Shown: positions 51,154 through 60,136, counted from the stretch's first letter. The stretch is DNA of 64,000 nt from Clostridiaceae bacterium (GCA_910574345.1 CAJSZV010000012.1:62001-126000); one strand, 5' to 3'. Translations and numbers: made by a program. Notes: generated by a model from the sequence alone, not told the origin.

Positions 51154-53172
51154 TCACTCCTTAACAAAAACCTCGTCCTCGCCAAGCACCAGCACCCGGC
51201 CGCCTGCAAGCTTCACCTCGGCGCTCTCCACACTCACCGAAGCCACGGCCTCACAGCCCTTTGGCCCAATCACCGTCACGAACCTTACGGGAACCGGCCC
51301 CCTGGTCTTCACCGCCAGCTGTGGAATCGCCTTCCTCCAGGCATACCCATGAGAGAGCCACCCGCCAATAGGGTTCTCACTGCCTTCAAGAATCTCAAAT
51401 TCCACGTTTCCCGAAGCACTCACCCTCATGTCATAAGGCCGCCCCTTTCCGGACACATAGCCAAGCTCTCCATTTCCCTTATCCGTAAGGGCCCCGAAAG
51501 CAAAATTAAAATACAGCCGGATATCATGCTCCATAAGCCCCAGCCCTGTCACCTGGTCATCGATAACAAACACATCCCCCGGCAGATTCACCACCCGCCT
51601 TCTGTGATAGATAGGGTCCTCCCGGTACACATACCCGTTATGAGAAATGTCAATGAGCCTGTAGTCTTCATTCTCCTCAAATCTGTGACAGTAGGTTCTC
51701 ACACCCCTTACCCTGGTCACACCCGGAACCGTCCCCATCTCATGGTCATCTACATACAGGGTATTGTGGGCCTTAGCGGACAGAAAATAATGCCTCCAAT
51801 CCTTCCAGCAGGAGCTGTTATAGATATACCGCCCGCTGTCTGTTAAGATATCCTCCCCCTTAATATGCAGCTCCAAATGCCCTGTGTCATTGTGGGAATG
51901 CGTACTCTTCTCCCCCCGCTCCAGCTGTACCCCGTGAATGTGGAAATAAGTATCCTCACTGCCCCAGCCCGTCCGCATCACATAAATCCCCGCATCCTTA
52001 TAGGCGAAATTCCTCTCACCAGGCTCCTTGCCTTCCTTCCCCTTGGTAGAGGCCCACAGATAATCCTCCCGCCCCGTAATCTCATACAAAGTCCGAAAAT
52101 AAGCCCGCATTTCGTTGAGTTCCTTGGGATCAAAGGTCAGATTCATGCCCTCATACAGAGACGTATCACACCGCCTGGTCAAAAGATCCACCCGGTCCGC
52201 ATCCCCGATCATAGGCGTAGAAAAATCTGGCTTCACAAGACTTAAAAGAAAATCCGCCGCCTTCACAAGAGTGGGCAGAGCATAGGGCGCCACGGGAATC
52301 CCGTTTAATTTACAAAGCCTGAAGCACTGCAGATACACCCCTGCCGCCACCATGTGATAGATAGGAGTCCGCTCCATGTGGATTCCGTCATTGTCAAAGG
52401 AATACTTTACCTCATGCATCACCCGCTCATACCCAGTGATCCTCCACTCCGACCGAAGCTCAGGAAACAGGATCCCGCACTGCAGGAGAGCCCCGGACTC
52501 CATAGTCAGCCAGTTGCTGGAACGATTGTGATTGCTGTAATGAGTCATCAGATAATCCGCGTGATCACAGACCTGAGTCAAAAAAGACACCCAGTCCTCC
52601 CGCCCCCAGCTTTTCGACCGCCTGAAGGCCTCCATACAGGGAAGCCAGGAGGTATACATCCTCATAGCCGTCTCGATGGTCCGCCAGGCATGGCCCGGAA
52701 ACTTAAACTTAGTCTCAAAGGTATCATCCTCCATAAAAGGCTTTGCCGGCCAGTACCGTTCAAACTCCCTCATCTGATGAAGAAACTCCTTCGTATACTT
52801 CTCGTCCCCCGTCATCACATAAGCCCTTGCAAGAGGCTGCCAGTAGATATGCCTGAACAAAGACCAGCTCCACTCATTATCCCTGGACGTGTCCGCCGTA
52901 GGATTAAAGGACCACTCGATCTCCCCCGGAAACTCATAGCCATAGATCTTGTGATTCATTACCTCTTCGGCCTCGCTTAGTATCTCATCATCCTCAAATC
53001 CCTTCATATCCTCTACGTCAAACAGATACTTAGGCCCCTTCCTGGTGCGGAAATGCTCCACCACTGCGTCCATACACCCCTCAAGGTCCCCCTTCTCATA
53101 CAGCTCCCCCGCTCTCTCAAGCCCCGGCACACCAAAGTCCAGCCGGTCAAGCAGCTCTGCCATTCTATCCAT
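51154..53172 (-). CDS. Heparinase II/III-family polysaccharide lyase, cytoplasmic
   Basis: 672 aa. An alpha/alpha-toroid domain (about 70-330; SNHNRSSNWLTMESGALLQCGILFPE, DNDGIHMERTPIYHMVAAGVY with likely catalytic Asn/His/Tyr) is followed by the Hepar_II_III beta-sandwich (THSHNDTGHLELHIKGEDILTDSGRYIYN with a metal-binding His pair). Families PL12, PL15, PL17 and PL21 share this layout and degrade heparan, alginate and related uronic-acid glycans. No signal peptide is visible, which suggests action on imported oligomers. The ATG at 53170-53172 has AAAGGAG seven bases upstream. Confidence 0.85.
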   Translation of the reverse strand: MDRMAELLDRLDFGVPGLERAGELYEKGDLEGCMDAVVEHFRTRKGPKYLFDVEDMKGFEDDEILSEAEEVMNHKIYGYEFPGEIEWSFNPTADTSRDNEWSWSLFRHIYWQPLARAYVMTGDEKYTKEFLHQMREFERYWPAKPFMEDDTFETKFKFPGHAWRTIETAMRMYTSWLPCMEAFRRSKSWGREDWVSFLTQVCDHADYLMTHYSNHNRSSNWLTMESGALLQCGILFPELRSEWRITGYERVMHEVKYSFDNDGIHMERTPIYHMVAAGVYLQCFRLCKLNGIPVAPYALPTLVKAADFLLSLVKPDFSTPMIGDADRVDLLTRRCDTSLYEGMNLTFDPKELNEMRAYFRTLYEITGREDYLWASTKGKEGKEPGERNFAYKDAGIYVMRTGWGSEDTYFHIHGVQLERGEKSTHSHNDTGHLELHIKGEDILTDSGRYIYNSSCWKDWRHYFLSAKAHNTLYVDDHEMGTVPGVTRVRGVRTYCHRFEENEDYRLIDISHNGYVYREDPIYHRRRVVNLPGDVFVIDDQVTGLGLMEHDIRLYFNFAFGALTDKGNGELGYVSGKGRPYDMRVSASGNVEFEILEGSENPIGGWLSHGYAWRKAIPQLAVKTRGPVPVRFVTVIGPKGCEAVASVSVESAEVKLAGGRVLVLGEDEVFVKE

Positions 53173-53257
53173 ATTCAAACTCCTTTCACAAAAAGGCACT
53201 GCCTCCGAGAGAGCGGCAAACCCGGTCCCCTCAGGTGCAGCACCTTAACTTCATTCA

Positions 53258-54940
53258 TTAGTTGGCCATATAAGTATCATAAGCCTTCTGCATCATCTCA
53301 ATCGCTTCCTCAATACCAAATGCCTTCAGCTGTGCGATGTAGCCGTCCCATTCGTCCATAGACACGGTGCCGGCGATAAACTGAGCTTCCATCTCATCAG
53401 ATAAGGTCTTTACATTGTTCATAATATCCGCATAGCGCTCACTGTCCTCACTTGCAACAGATGTAGGCGGGAAGAAATGCTCACCCATGTCTGTCTTCTT
53501 GGACAGCTCCAGAGCTTCCTTCTGATTCTCCTGCTCATAGTACTGCTCGATATATCTTGGGTCCTGAATACATACGCCCGATGTGGAAGCCCTTGTGTAG
53601 GCAGCCAGCGCATTGGCTACAGACATTCCGTCAGGATTCTTCATGATCACGTCCGTGTACACAGGCTCGCCGTCCTTCATCTCGAAGGTAAGTCCCTCAA
53701 TACCAAAGTTGCAGCACAGATTGCCTTCCTCACTGTACATCCAGTCCAGAAGCCACGCAGCAGCCTCCACATTCTTGCACTGGCTGGTAATGGCAGCAGA
53801 CACACCGGATTTGTCAAATACCTGGTTCATCTTGGAGAACTTGGCATTCTTGCCCTTGGTGGAGGTTACGGGAACCGTAGAGCGGATATCCTCCTGGGTA
53901 ATCTCCGGATTCGCCTCATTCATAATCTGGGTGTACTGTCCAAGGCCCTGGCCAAAGGGAGCATAAGCCACTGCGCTCTTCTCCGTGGTAAAATAAGTCT
54001 GATTGGAGGACTTGTCGTCCACCAGCCAGTCACGGTTGATTAAGCCCTCCGCATACCAGTCGCGGAGCTTGCTGATCATCTCTTTTCTGCTGTCCTCGAT
54101 GAGTCCGTGTTTCACTACGTCATCCTCTACATAGAAGTCGCCCCAGTTGTCAAAGCCCGGTGACCACACATCCTTCAGCCACTCATTTCTGGTGACAAAG
54201 GGAACCTCAAAGCCATGGTCCTTGTAAGCTCTCAGCACGGTCTCCCACTCGTCAATGGTCTCCGGAAGCTCCAGCCCCATCTCATCCAGAACATCCTTTC
54301 TCAAAAGCATGCCGGAGCTGAACTGAGTTACATTGGGCTGCTCCGTTCCTCTTAAGAAGGGGAAGCAGTAATAATGTCCGTCAGAAGTCTTCACCATACG
54401 GTCAACATCCGGATGGTCCGTCATGGTCTTTATAAAATTAGGAGCATATTGAGCCATAACCTCATCCAGCTCGATAATCACGCCATCATTAATAGCCGCA
54501 CCTGGCCCTCCCGGATAGGCAGTCCATGTATGCTCGATAATATCCGGATACTCCCCGCTGGCTACCAGAATGGAGAACTCCTCCTTCTCAGAGCCGACAG
54601 TGGGATGAATAAACTCAATCTCGATTCCCGTCTGTTCCTTAATATATTGTGCCCATGGCGTATCCCCCAGGTTGGGATAAGTAGCAGACACATTGGCATT
54701 TAACTTGGTCCACCAGGTCAGCTTGGTTCCCTCATAAGGCTTGTCGGAAGCCGCCGGAGCCTCGGTCTCTGCCGGAGCGGCACTCGTTTCCCCTCCTGCC
54801 GCCTGTGTAGGCGCCGCCGTAGTCGGTGCTGCCGTTGTAGATGTAGCAGCGCTCTGTGAAGAGCCGCATCCTGCCAATGTAACAGCCGCCATAGCCGCCG
54901 CCATGGCCATTGCACTTACTTGTTTTACTGTTTTCCTCAT
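53258..54940 (-). CDS. Oligosaccharide-binding lipoprotein (LplA-type)
   Basis: 560 aa. The lipobox is LAGC (Cys25). A Thr/Ala/Pro linker leads to a large SBP_bac_1 domain (TKLTWWTKLNANVSATYPNLGDTPWAQYI, SILVASGEYPDIIEHTW, FPFLRGTEQPNVTQFSSGMLLRKDVLDEMGLE). The size and the N-terminal segment place it with LplA-like receptors for complex oligosaccharides. It is the first gene of the run that goes through the lyase to the LplBC permeases, and it has a promoter at 54999-55027. Confidence 0.88.
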   Translation of the reverse strand: MRKTVKQVSAMAMAAAMAAVTLAGCGSSQSAATSTTAAPTTAAPTQAAGGETSAAPAETEAPAASDKPYEGTKLTWWTKLNANVSATYPNLGDTPWAQYIKEQTGIEIEFIHPTVGSEKEEFSILVASGEYPDIIEHTWTAYPGGPGAAINDGVIIELDEVMAQYAPNFIKTMTDHPDVDRMVKTSDGHYYCFPFLRGTEQPNVTQFSSGMLLRKDVLDEMGLELPETIDEWETVLRAYKDHGFEVPFVTRNEWLKDVWSPGFDNWGDFYVEDDVVKHGLIEDSRKEMISKLRDWYAEGLINRDWLVDDKSSNQTYFTTEKSAVAYAPFGQGLGQYTQIMNEANPEITQEDIRSTVPVTSTKGKNAKFSKMNQVFDKSGVSAAITSQCKNVEAAAWLLDWMYSEEGNLCCNFGIEGLTFEMKDGEPVYTDVIMKNPDGMSVANALAAYTRASTSGVCIQDPRYIEQYYEQENQKEALELSKKTDMGEHFFPPTSVASEDSERYADIMNNVKTLSDEMEAQFIAGTVSMDEWDGYIAQLKAFGIEEAIEMMQKAYDTYMAN

Positions 54941-54998
54941 AATCTTACCTCTCCTTTTCTTATTTTCGGCATCCCTACCCCCAAAGGGCTGAATACCA

Positions 54999-55027
54999 TA
55001 TATAATCCCAGCCTCGTCTTCTCACAA
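54999..55027 (-). promoter_or_regulatory. Promoter of the lipoprotein/lyase operon
   Basis: TTGTGA (55022-55027), 17 bp, TATATA (54999-55004) on the minus strand, about 60 bp upstream of the lipoprotein start. Confidence 0.5.
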
Positions 55028-55120
55028 GGACAAGCCGCTGTTCATATTCCTCTTCTTCCCATCCTGCCTCATACCCTGCACAACAGCCAAGCCCAATGTA
55101 CAAGCTCCTGCCGGCCTGGC

Positions 55121-55231
55121 TTATTTCATGCGGCAATCATGAATCCCAGCCATACGGCCCGCTGCACGCGGCAATCATGGAGCAGCCCGCCTGCCCGGCT
55201 CATTTCACCCGGCAATCATGAATCCCAGCCC
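55121..55231. repeat. Three short direct repeats spanning a gene's 3' end
   Basis: CGGCAATCAT occurs at 55131, 55169 and 55210 (spacing 38 and 41 bp). The first and third copies continue as GAATCCCAGCC and are preceded by similar ATTTCA-containing sequence, giving about 30 bp of repeat. The third copy contains the stop codon of the Gfo/Idh/MocA gene ending at 55216. Confidence 0.7.
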
Positions 55232-56385
55232 GCCCCTGCCTCGGAGGGCATCACCTGCTCCTCATAACACCGGTTAAACACATCCTCCAAGTTCAGAATC
55301 CGGCAGAACCGGTCCCCATCCTCAGACACATATTCCAGTTTTTCCTCCTGAAGCTGCACCACGGACAGCTGTACCAGACTGTTTACCGCCTCCAGGTGAG
55401 GCACGGCGCACTGAATGGTGCACACCGGATGTCCCCCGGCCCTCACACACTCAATGGCATCATACAGCTTCTGAAGCCGCTCCCCCTTGGGAATCTGGCC
55501 GTAGCTGTACTGACTTCCATCCTTCATAACCGCCACATATTCCATAACCGGCCCCTGACCGAAATCCTTCCCATAATAAATGGTCCCCTTGTCAAATAAA
55601 AATTCTGACACAGGCCCCAGCTTTTTCGCCTTCAGAGCATGGCTGGTATAATAATAAATAGGGACTCCCTCTTTCGTCCTTGCGCACACCGCCGCCGTGT
55701 CATAATTCTCCACCTGGCTGTTGGCCCGGTAAAGCTCCCCGGTCACCTCCGAAAGCTGTGCCGCCCGGTCCATACTGTCTCCCAAAAGAAAGGTCATATT
55801 CTGAAACTGGTGGGCACAGGCATTGTTAAATGGACTGTCATTGACCATATACCCGCCTACCCGGATCTTCCCGGCCCAGTTGTTCCGTTTATAATAGTTC
55901 TCCCCTCTGCTCATGGCATGAAGAGCCTTAAAAGCCACAGGCCTTCCGAATCTTCCCCTTAAGATGTCCCTCTTCATGGCCAGCACATCCCCGGAATAAT
56001 TCAGCTGATATCCTACGGACACGAACCGTCCCGTCTCCGCCTCCACTGCCAGAAGCTCCTTCGCCTCCTCCACAGAAGTACACACCGGCTTCTCCGTCAG
56101 CACATGGGACCCATGGCGTAAGCAGGCGATGATCTGATTAAAGTGAAGATGAATTGGTGTGGAGATGACCGCCAGGTCTGCCCTGTGCCCCTCATAGAAT
56201 TCCTCCGGCGTCTCAAAAAGCGGAATCCCTCTCTCTTTAATAGCCGGAAATTTCTCCTCTGCATCCGGCATCACCTCACAAATCCCTGCAATCACAGCCG
56301 AGGTGACATTTTTTTCTGTCAGTTCCTTTATGTAATTTGTACCGTAACCACCGATACCAATAAGAAGAATACTCACTTTTTCCAT
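55216..56385 (-). CDS. Gfo/Idh/MocA-family oxidoreductase (3)
   Basis: 389 aa. ILLIGIGGYGTNYIKELTEK opens a Rossmann fold and VISTPIHLHFNQIIACLRHGSHVLTEKPVCTS holds the EKP motif. The substrate domain has GGYMVNDSPFNNACAHQFQNM. This is the more divergent of the three paralogues. The ATG at 56383-56385 follows GGGAAGG; an earlier ATG at 56403 has no ribosome binding site. It has its own promoter (56445-56473). It may be the entry step or a regulatory dehydrogenase of the same pathway. Confidence 0.83.
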   Translation of the reverse strand: MEKVSILLIGIGGYGTNYIKELTEKNVTSAVIAGICEVMPDAEEKFPAIKERGIPLFETPEEFYEGHRADLAVISTPIHLHFNQIIACLRHGSHVLTEKPVCTSVEEAKELLAVEAETGRFVSVGYQLNYSGDVLAMKRDILRGRFGRPVAFKALHAMSRGENYYKRNNWAGKIRVGGYMVNDSPFNNACAHQFQNMTFLLGDSMDRAAQLSEVTGELYRANSQVENYDTAAVCARTKEGVPIYYYTSHALKAKKLGPVSEFLFDKGTIYYGKDFGQGPVMEYVAVMKDGSQYSYGQIPKGERLQKLYDAIECVRAGGHPVCTIQCAVPHLEAVNSLVQLSVVQLQEEKLEYVSEDGDRFCRILNLEDVFNRCYEEQVMPSEAGAGWDS

Positions 56386-56444
56386 ATCTTCCGGCCTTCC
56401 CATTGTCTATTATTGCTTAATTTTCCCATGTCTTTTCTATATCC

Positions 56445-56499
56445 ACCATAACATTTTACTAATTCTTTGTAAATTGACAGTATTTTTTTCATATGTCAA
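56445..56499 (-). promoter_or_regulatory. Promoter and operator-like palindrome of the third Gfo/Idh/MocA gene
   Basis: TTTACA (56468-56473), 17 bp, TATGGT (56445-56450). Just upstream is a spaced inverted repeat TTGACA/TGTCAA (56474-56499) in an A/T-rich stretch. Confidence 0.5.
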
Positions 56500-56590
56500 T
56501 TTCTGCAAGGCCTTAATTTTTCGGCATTTCCTGATTATGAGGCACTGATTTCTCCTAAGATTTTGCCATGCGGGGTACATATCCCTGTAA

Positions 56591-56642
56591 AAGAAAAAAG
56601 CCCTGCTGATTCTCATCTTTTCTGAAAATCAGCAGGACTTTT
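56591..56642 (-). terminator. Terminator after tRNA-Gln
   Basis: AGTCCTGCTGATTTT pairs with AATCAGCAGGGCT, followed on the minus strand by TTTTTCTTTT. Confidence 0.85.
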
Positions 56643-56683
56643 ATACAATTAAATCTTCACACATTCCTGTATAAATTTGCAAA

Positions 56684-56756
56684 CTGGGCCAGCTGGATTC
56701 GAACCAGCGAAATGCAGGAGTCAAAGTCCTGTGCCTTACCGCTTGGCGATGGCCCA
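56684..56756 (-). tRNA. tRNA-Gln (anticodon TTG)
   Basis: The acceptor TGGGCCA pairs with TGGCCCA, discriminator G. The anticodon stem-loop CAGGACTTTGACTCCTG carries TTG, and the T-arm is GCTGG-TTCGAAT-CCAGC. CCA is not encoded. It has its own promoter. Confidence 0.95.
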
Positions 56757-56780
56757 AAAACTCATATCAGAGCACACTCT

Positions 56781-56809
56781 ATGATAGCATATTTATTACA
56801 TCTTTGCAA
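56781..56809 (-). promoter_or_regulatory. Promoter of tRNA-Gln
   Basis: TTGCAA (56804-56809), 17 bp, TATCAT (56781-56786) on the minus strand, 24 bp before the tRNA. Confidence 0.65.
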
Positions 56810-56901
56810 TACAAAAACATTTCAAAATATTGTCAAATATGCCGCAACAACTGTACTGACAGTGACATCTTCCTTTCTGTCCAAATCTTTGCCCTGAAAA
56901 C

Positions 56902-56927
56902 AAAAAACACCCACTCAGTAGGTGTTT
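56902..56927 (-). terminator. Terminator after tRNA-His
   Basis: AAACACC / GGTGTTT stem with a 9-nt loop, followed by TTT on the minus strand. It ends the Pro-Gly-Arg-His transcript. Confidence 0.75.
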
Positions 56928-56934
56928 CTCATCA

Positions 56935-57009
56935 GGTGGATAAAGGGACTCGAACCCTTGGCCTCCAGAGCCACAATCTGGCGCGCTAACCAACTGCGCC
57001 ATACCCACC
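56935..57009 (-). tRNA. tRNA-His (anticodon GTG)
   Basis: Eight-base-pair acceptor GGTGGGTA / TATCCACC including the G-1 typical of tRNA-His. The anticodon loop ATTGTGGC holds GTG, and the T-arm is AAGGG-TTCGAGT-CCCTT. Confidence 0.95.
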
Positions 57010-57038
57010 ATATATTTCATACAATCCCTTGTATGAAA

Positions 57039-57112
<74 letters not shown>

Positions 57113-57115
57113 GTA

Positions 57116-57186
57116 AGCGGGTGATGGGAATCGAACCCACGTGTCCAGCTTGGAAGGCTGGTGTTCTACCATTGAACTACACCCGC
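57116..57186 (-). tRNA. tRNA-Gly (anticodon TCC)
   Basis: Acceptor GCGGGTG / CACCCGC with discriminator T. The anticodon arm CCAGCCTTCCAAGCTGG carries TCC, and the T-arm is GTGGG-TTCGATT-CCCAT. Only 3 bp separate it from tRNA-Arg. Confidence 0.95.
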
Positions 57187-57204
57187 ATAACTTAGCTTGC
57201 GCAA

Positions 57205-57279
57205 TCGGGGTGACAGGATTCGAACCTGCGACTTCCTGGTCCCAAACCAGGCGCTCTAGCCAAACTGAGCCACACCCCG
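57205..57279 (-). tRNA. tRNA-Pro (anticodon TGG)
   Basis: Acceptor CGGGGTG / CACCCCG with discriminator A. The anticodon arm CCTGGTTTGGGACCAGG carries TGG, and the T-arm is GCAGG-TTCGAAT-CCTGT. First tRNA of the cluster. Confidence 0.95.
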
Positions 57280-57316
57280 ATATGTACAAAAAGTACCTTT
57301 TCACAACGCAAGAGTT

Positions 57317-57345
57317 ATTATATACTAATCACCAATTCTTGTCAA
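57317..57345 (-). promoter_or_regulatory. Promoter of the tRNA Pro-Gly-Arg-His cluster
   Basis: Full consensus: TTGACA (57340-57345), 17 bp, TATAAT (57317-57322) on the minus strand. Confidence 0.88.
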
Positions 57346-57381
57346 CTACTTTTTTGCACACTTTGCAATATCTTTTCCCAT

Positions 57382-57867
57382 CTAAAGGTATTTCTGATCA
57401 TAGTCGAGATTTCCGTCCCCCCTGACGGTTATAACCATATAGGACGGTCTGTGTCCTTCCTGTCTCGGATAAGACAGACTTCCCGGATTCAGCACGATAA
57501 CACCATCCACCAGATCTAAAAAAGGTCTGTGAGTATGACCGTACATAGCCATATCGCACCCCCGGCTCTTGGCCTCATCCGCCAGGCCTTCCGGCCCCAT
57601 ACTCACGCCATAATAATGGCCGTGGGTTAAAAGGGCTCTGTGAGATCCGATCTCAAGTTCCAACTCTCTGTCAAGCTTAGAAAAGAAATCATTATTTCCC
57701 ATAACCATAGCCATCATGCAGTGTTCTCCTGCCCACTCCGGAATCCAGTACTCGCTTCCCTCTGCGTCTCCCAGATGGATCAACATGTCAAAAGGCTTCT
57801 CCTGCTCTATCACAGCTTTTAGATTATCATCTTTCCGGTGGGTGTCGCTGACAACCAATATCTTCAT
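57382..57867 (-). CDS. MJ0936/YfcE-type metallophosphoesterase
   Basis: 161 aa. Metal-binding motifs are VVSDTHRKDD (Asp8, His10), HLGDAEG, MGNNDFF, LTHGHYYG and MYGHTHRP. These proteins are cytoplasmic phosphodiesterases of uncertain natural substrate. The start overlaps the RdgB stop (ATGA). Last gene of a five-gene operon. Confidence 0.88.
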   Translation of the reverse strand: MKILVVSDTHRKDDNLKAVIEQEKPFDMLIHLGDAEGSEYWIPEWAGEHCMMAMVMGNNDFFSKLDRELELEIGSHRALLTHGHYYGVSMGPEGLADEAKSRGCDMAMYGHTHRPFLDLVDGVIVLNPGSLSYPRQEGHRPSYMVITVRGDGNLDYDQKYL

Positions 57868-58475
57868 CGGTCTTCCTCCCTATACAGGCTTTTTAATTTC
57901 TCTTTCATGGCTTCCAGGGCCTTCCCCCGGTGGCTGATCTCATTTTTCTTCTCAATGGGAATCTGAGCTGATGTCATGTTATATTCAGGAAGATAGAATA
58001 TAGGATCATAACCAAATCCTCCTGTACCTGCCGGGGCACAGGCGATAAGCCCCTCTACGGTTCCCTCTGTGTGAAGCACAGTTCCGTCAGGAAGCACGGC
58101 GGCAATGGCGCTGACAAACCGGGCTGTCCGTTCCTCCTCTTTTGCATCCTTTAACCGGTCGATGATCACCTGGTTCTTAATCTCATAAGGGGTATCCTCC
58201 CCCAGATAACGGGCCGAATAGATCCCCGGTTCTCCGCCCAGATAGTCAACCACCAGGCCGGAGTCATCTGCCAGTACGATTTCTTTTGTGTGCTGCCACA
58301 CAGCCTTTGCTTTGATGGCGGCATTTTCCGCAAACGTACTGCCGTTTTCCTCGATATCACAGGATGCGCCTGCTTCTTTCATGGAGATGACTTCCATCCC
58401 CAGATCCGCCAGAATCAGCCGCACTTCCCGCATCTTCCCTTCATTTGCTGTTGCAAATATAATCCTGTGTCTCAT
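57864..58475 (-). CDS. rdgB: XTP/dITP diphosphatase (RdgB/HAM1)
   Basis: 203 aa, full family length. Signatures are IIFATANEGKMREV, LADDSGLVVDYLGGEPGIYSARY, GFGYDPIFY and ISHRGKAL. It hydrolyses non-canonical purine triphosphates (ITP, XTP) and keeps them out of DNA and RNA. It sits between the papain-like protease gene and the phosphoesterase gene, with 4-bp overlap with the latter. Confidence 0.95.
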   Translation of the reverse strand: MRHRIIFATANEGKMREVRLILADLGMEVISMKEAGASCDIEENGSTFAENAAIKAKAVWQHTKEIVLADDSGLVVDYLGGEPGIYSARYLGEDTPYEIKNQVIIDRLKDAKEEERTARFVSAIAAVLPDGTVLHTEGTVEGLIACAPAGTGGFGYDPIFYLPEYNMTSAQIPIEKKNEISHRGKALEAMKEKLKSLYREEDR

Positions 58476-58486
58476 CTCTTATCCCC

Positions 58487-60136
58487 TCATCTTTGTGTCC
58501 CTGACCGCCTGTCTGTGTAGGCCTTCAGACACAGATTGCATTCATAGCGTTTCTCCATAGGTTCCCATTTGATTCCGTCAGGGCTGATATACCCCTGACC
58601 GTCGGTCACATCCGCTTGTTTTGTGGCCTCATCCGCCTGATACTCCACTGCCAGAGGGTGAACTGCCCCCGGCGTCTCGATCTCAAGAATCACCGCAAAC
58701 TCCTGGCCCGGTTCCAGCTTTGCCGGAATCTTTACAGGAACCGTATAAAATCCGCTGTACGCTGTCTTTCCCTGAGCTGCCATATACCTGTTCTCAAAAC
58801 CGGTCTCGCTGTCCGCCGGACAGCACAGATAAATCCTGTATGAAGTGTTGTCTCCCACTGCATAGAATCCCACAGCCTTCAGCTCTTCCTGCTCCCTGGC
58901 CCTGTACACGTTGGCTCCATATGCCTTCTCTTTCCCATATCCCACCTGGCCGACCCAGCCGCAGAGGTCGCTCTGATAAATATTGTCGTAATTATGGGGG
59001 GCTTCCGCCTTCGTGTAAACCAGATTATTGCTTCCGATATTGCTGTCGTAATAGGACACATAAAAATATCCCTTATCCCCAAAGCCCTCTCCCCAGCTGC
59101 TGACACACAAAAATGCGCCGTCACCCTCCGGCTCTGTCTGAAAATTTTCTCTCGGATAATGATCATCCCATCCTGTGATCACAATATCATGGTTGGGAAT
59201 CTGGTTCCCCTGATAGCAGTAAGAATTAGCAGCTTCATTATAATATATGGAGCGGCTCTGAGAGCCGGTTATGGATGTATACAGAGAGCTTTGAACTCCC
59301 CCATTTAAAAATACGGCTTTTTTGATGGCTTCATAATCCTTGGGAGGCAAAATCTGAATCTCCTGCACATGAACTGCCGGTTTCAGTCCTTCCGGTGATA
59401 CACCGTCTCCGTAAGGATCCTCTTCCTCCAGCACCGGCCCCTGCCATGCCAGAAGATACGCCATGGACATAGTATACTCTCCGCCCTCCCTCTGCTCCAG
59501 GGAAAAACCATTGTGAAGAGACATATGGTCCGCCGAGAATTCTCTTAAATCCCCAGGTCTTAAGGCTGTCTCCAGAGCTGTCAATGAAGCAAAGGACCAG
59601 CAGGTTCCATAATTTCCCTGATCCCTTACTCTTGTGCTGCGCCCCATCCGGCGGTAATCATAAGATGAAGGCAGTTTCCGGCATTTGTAAGGTTTTTTAT
59701 CTTCCAGATAAACCCGTCTGCTTCCAAAAACCATATGAGCCTCATATCCGAACTTCTCGCAGATAACCCTTAAGGGTATATAAGCTTCTCCCGCCCTCAT
59801 GGTTCTGACGGTCAATTCCACACGGCTGCCCCCTTCCTGAAGGAGAATATGTCCGTCAGGATAAAAAAGCACACTGATTTCCAGGACCTGCCTGACAAAT
59901 TCTTCCGGAACCAGGATTTCCGTGGAGCCCTTTTTTTGTATCAAGGCCTCCCACAGCCCTTCCTCCGACACGACAAAAAGCTTTTCCGGCTCCAGAAGTC
60001 TTTCCATATCATATCTTAATGGTATTCCTTCCGCAGCCGCAGTCCGCCGTTCCCCTGCCATACAGCCTATAACCCCTGCACCGCCGGCCAGCAGAAAGCA
60101 TAGGATAGCTGCCATGACCTTTCTCATGTATCTCAA
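58487..60136 (-). CDS. Exported papain-family (C1) peptidase with stalk and lectin-like domains
   Basis: 549 aa. A signal peptide or anchor covers about 4-28, followed by a copper-amine-oxidase N-terminal-like stalk domain (about 60-150, AYIPLRVICEKFGYEAHMVFG). The C1A protease core has Gln/Cys in DQGNYGTCWSFASL and His in PNHDIVITGWDDHY. At the position of the catalytic Asn (NSWG) the sequence reads VSSWGEGFGDKGYFYVS, so Asn is replaced by Ser. A C-terminal beta domain follows. It starts within the RlmL-like stop region; TTG at 60134-60136 (after AGGGA) and ATG at 60125-60127 are both possible. Surface proteolysis is the likely role. Confidence 0.85.
   Translation of the reverse strand: MRYMRKVMAAILCFLLAGGAGVIGCMAGERRTAAAEGIPLRYDMERLLEPEKLFVVSEEGLWEALIQKKGSTEILVPEEFVRQVLEISVLFYPDGHILLQEGGSRVELTVRTMRAGEAYIPLRVICEKFGYEAHMVFGSRRVYLEDKKPYKCRKLPSSYDYRRMGRSTRVRDQGNYGTCWSFASLTALETALRPGDLREFSADHMSLHNGFSLEQREGGEYTMSMAYLLAWQGPVLEEEDPYGDGVSPEGLKPAVHVQEIQILPPKDYEAIKKAVFLNGGVQSSLYTSITGSQSRSIYYNEAANSYCYQGNQIPNHDIVITGWDDHYPRENFQTEPEGDGAFLCVSSWGEGFGDKGYFYVSYYDSNIGSNNLVYTKAEAPHNYDNIYQSDLCGWVGQVGYGKEKAYGANVYRAREQEELKAVGFYAVGDNTSYRIYLCCPADSETGFENRYMAAQGKTAYSGFYTVPVKIPAKLEPGQEFAVILEIETPGAVHPLAVEYQADEATKQADVTDGQGYISPDGIKWEPMEKRYECNLCLKAYTDRRSGTQR

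Noticed and set aside
55121-55231. Short spaced repeats as a CRISPR array
   Set aside because: Only three imperfect copies, one of them inside a gene, with unequal similarity and no cas genes. Not a CRISPR array.
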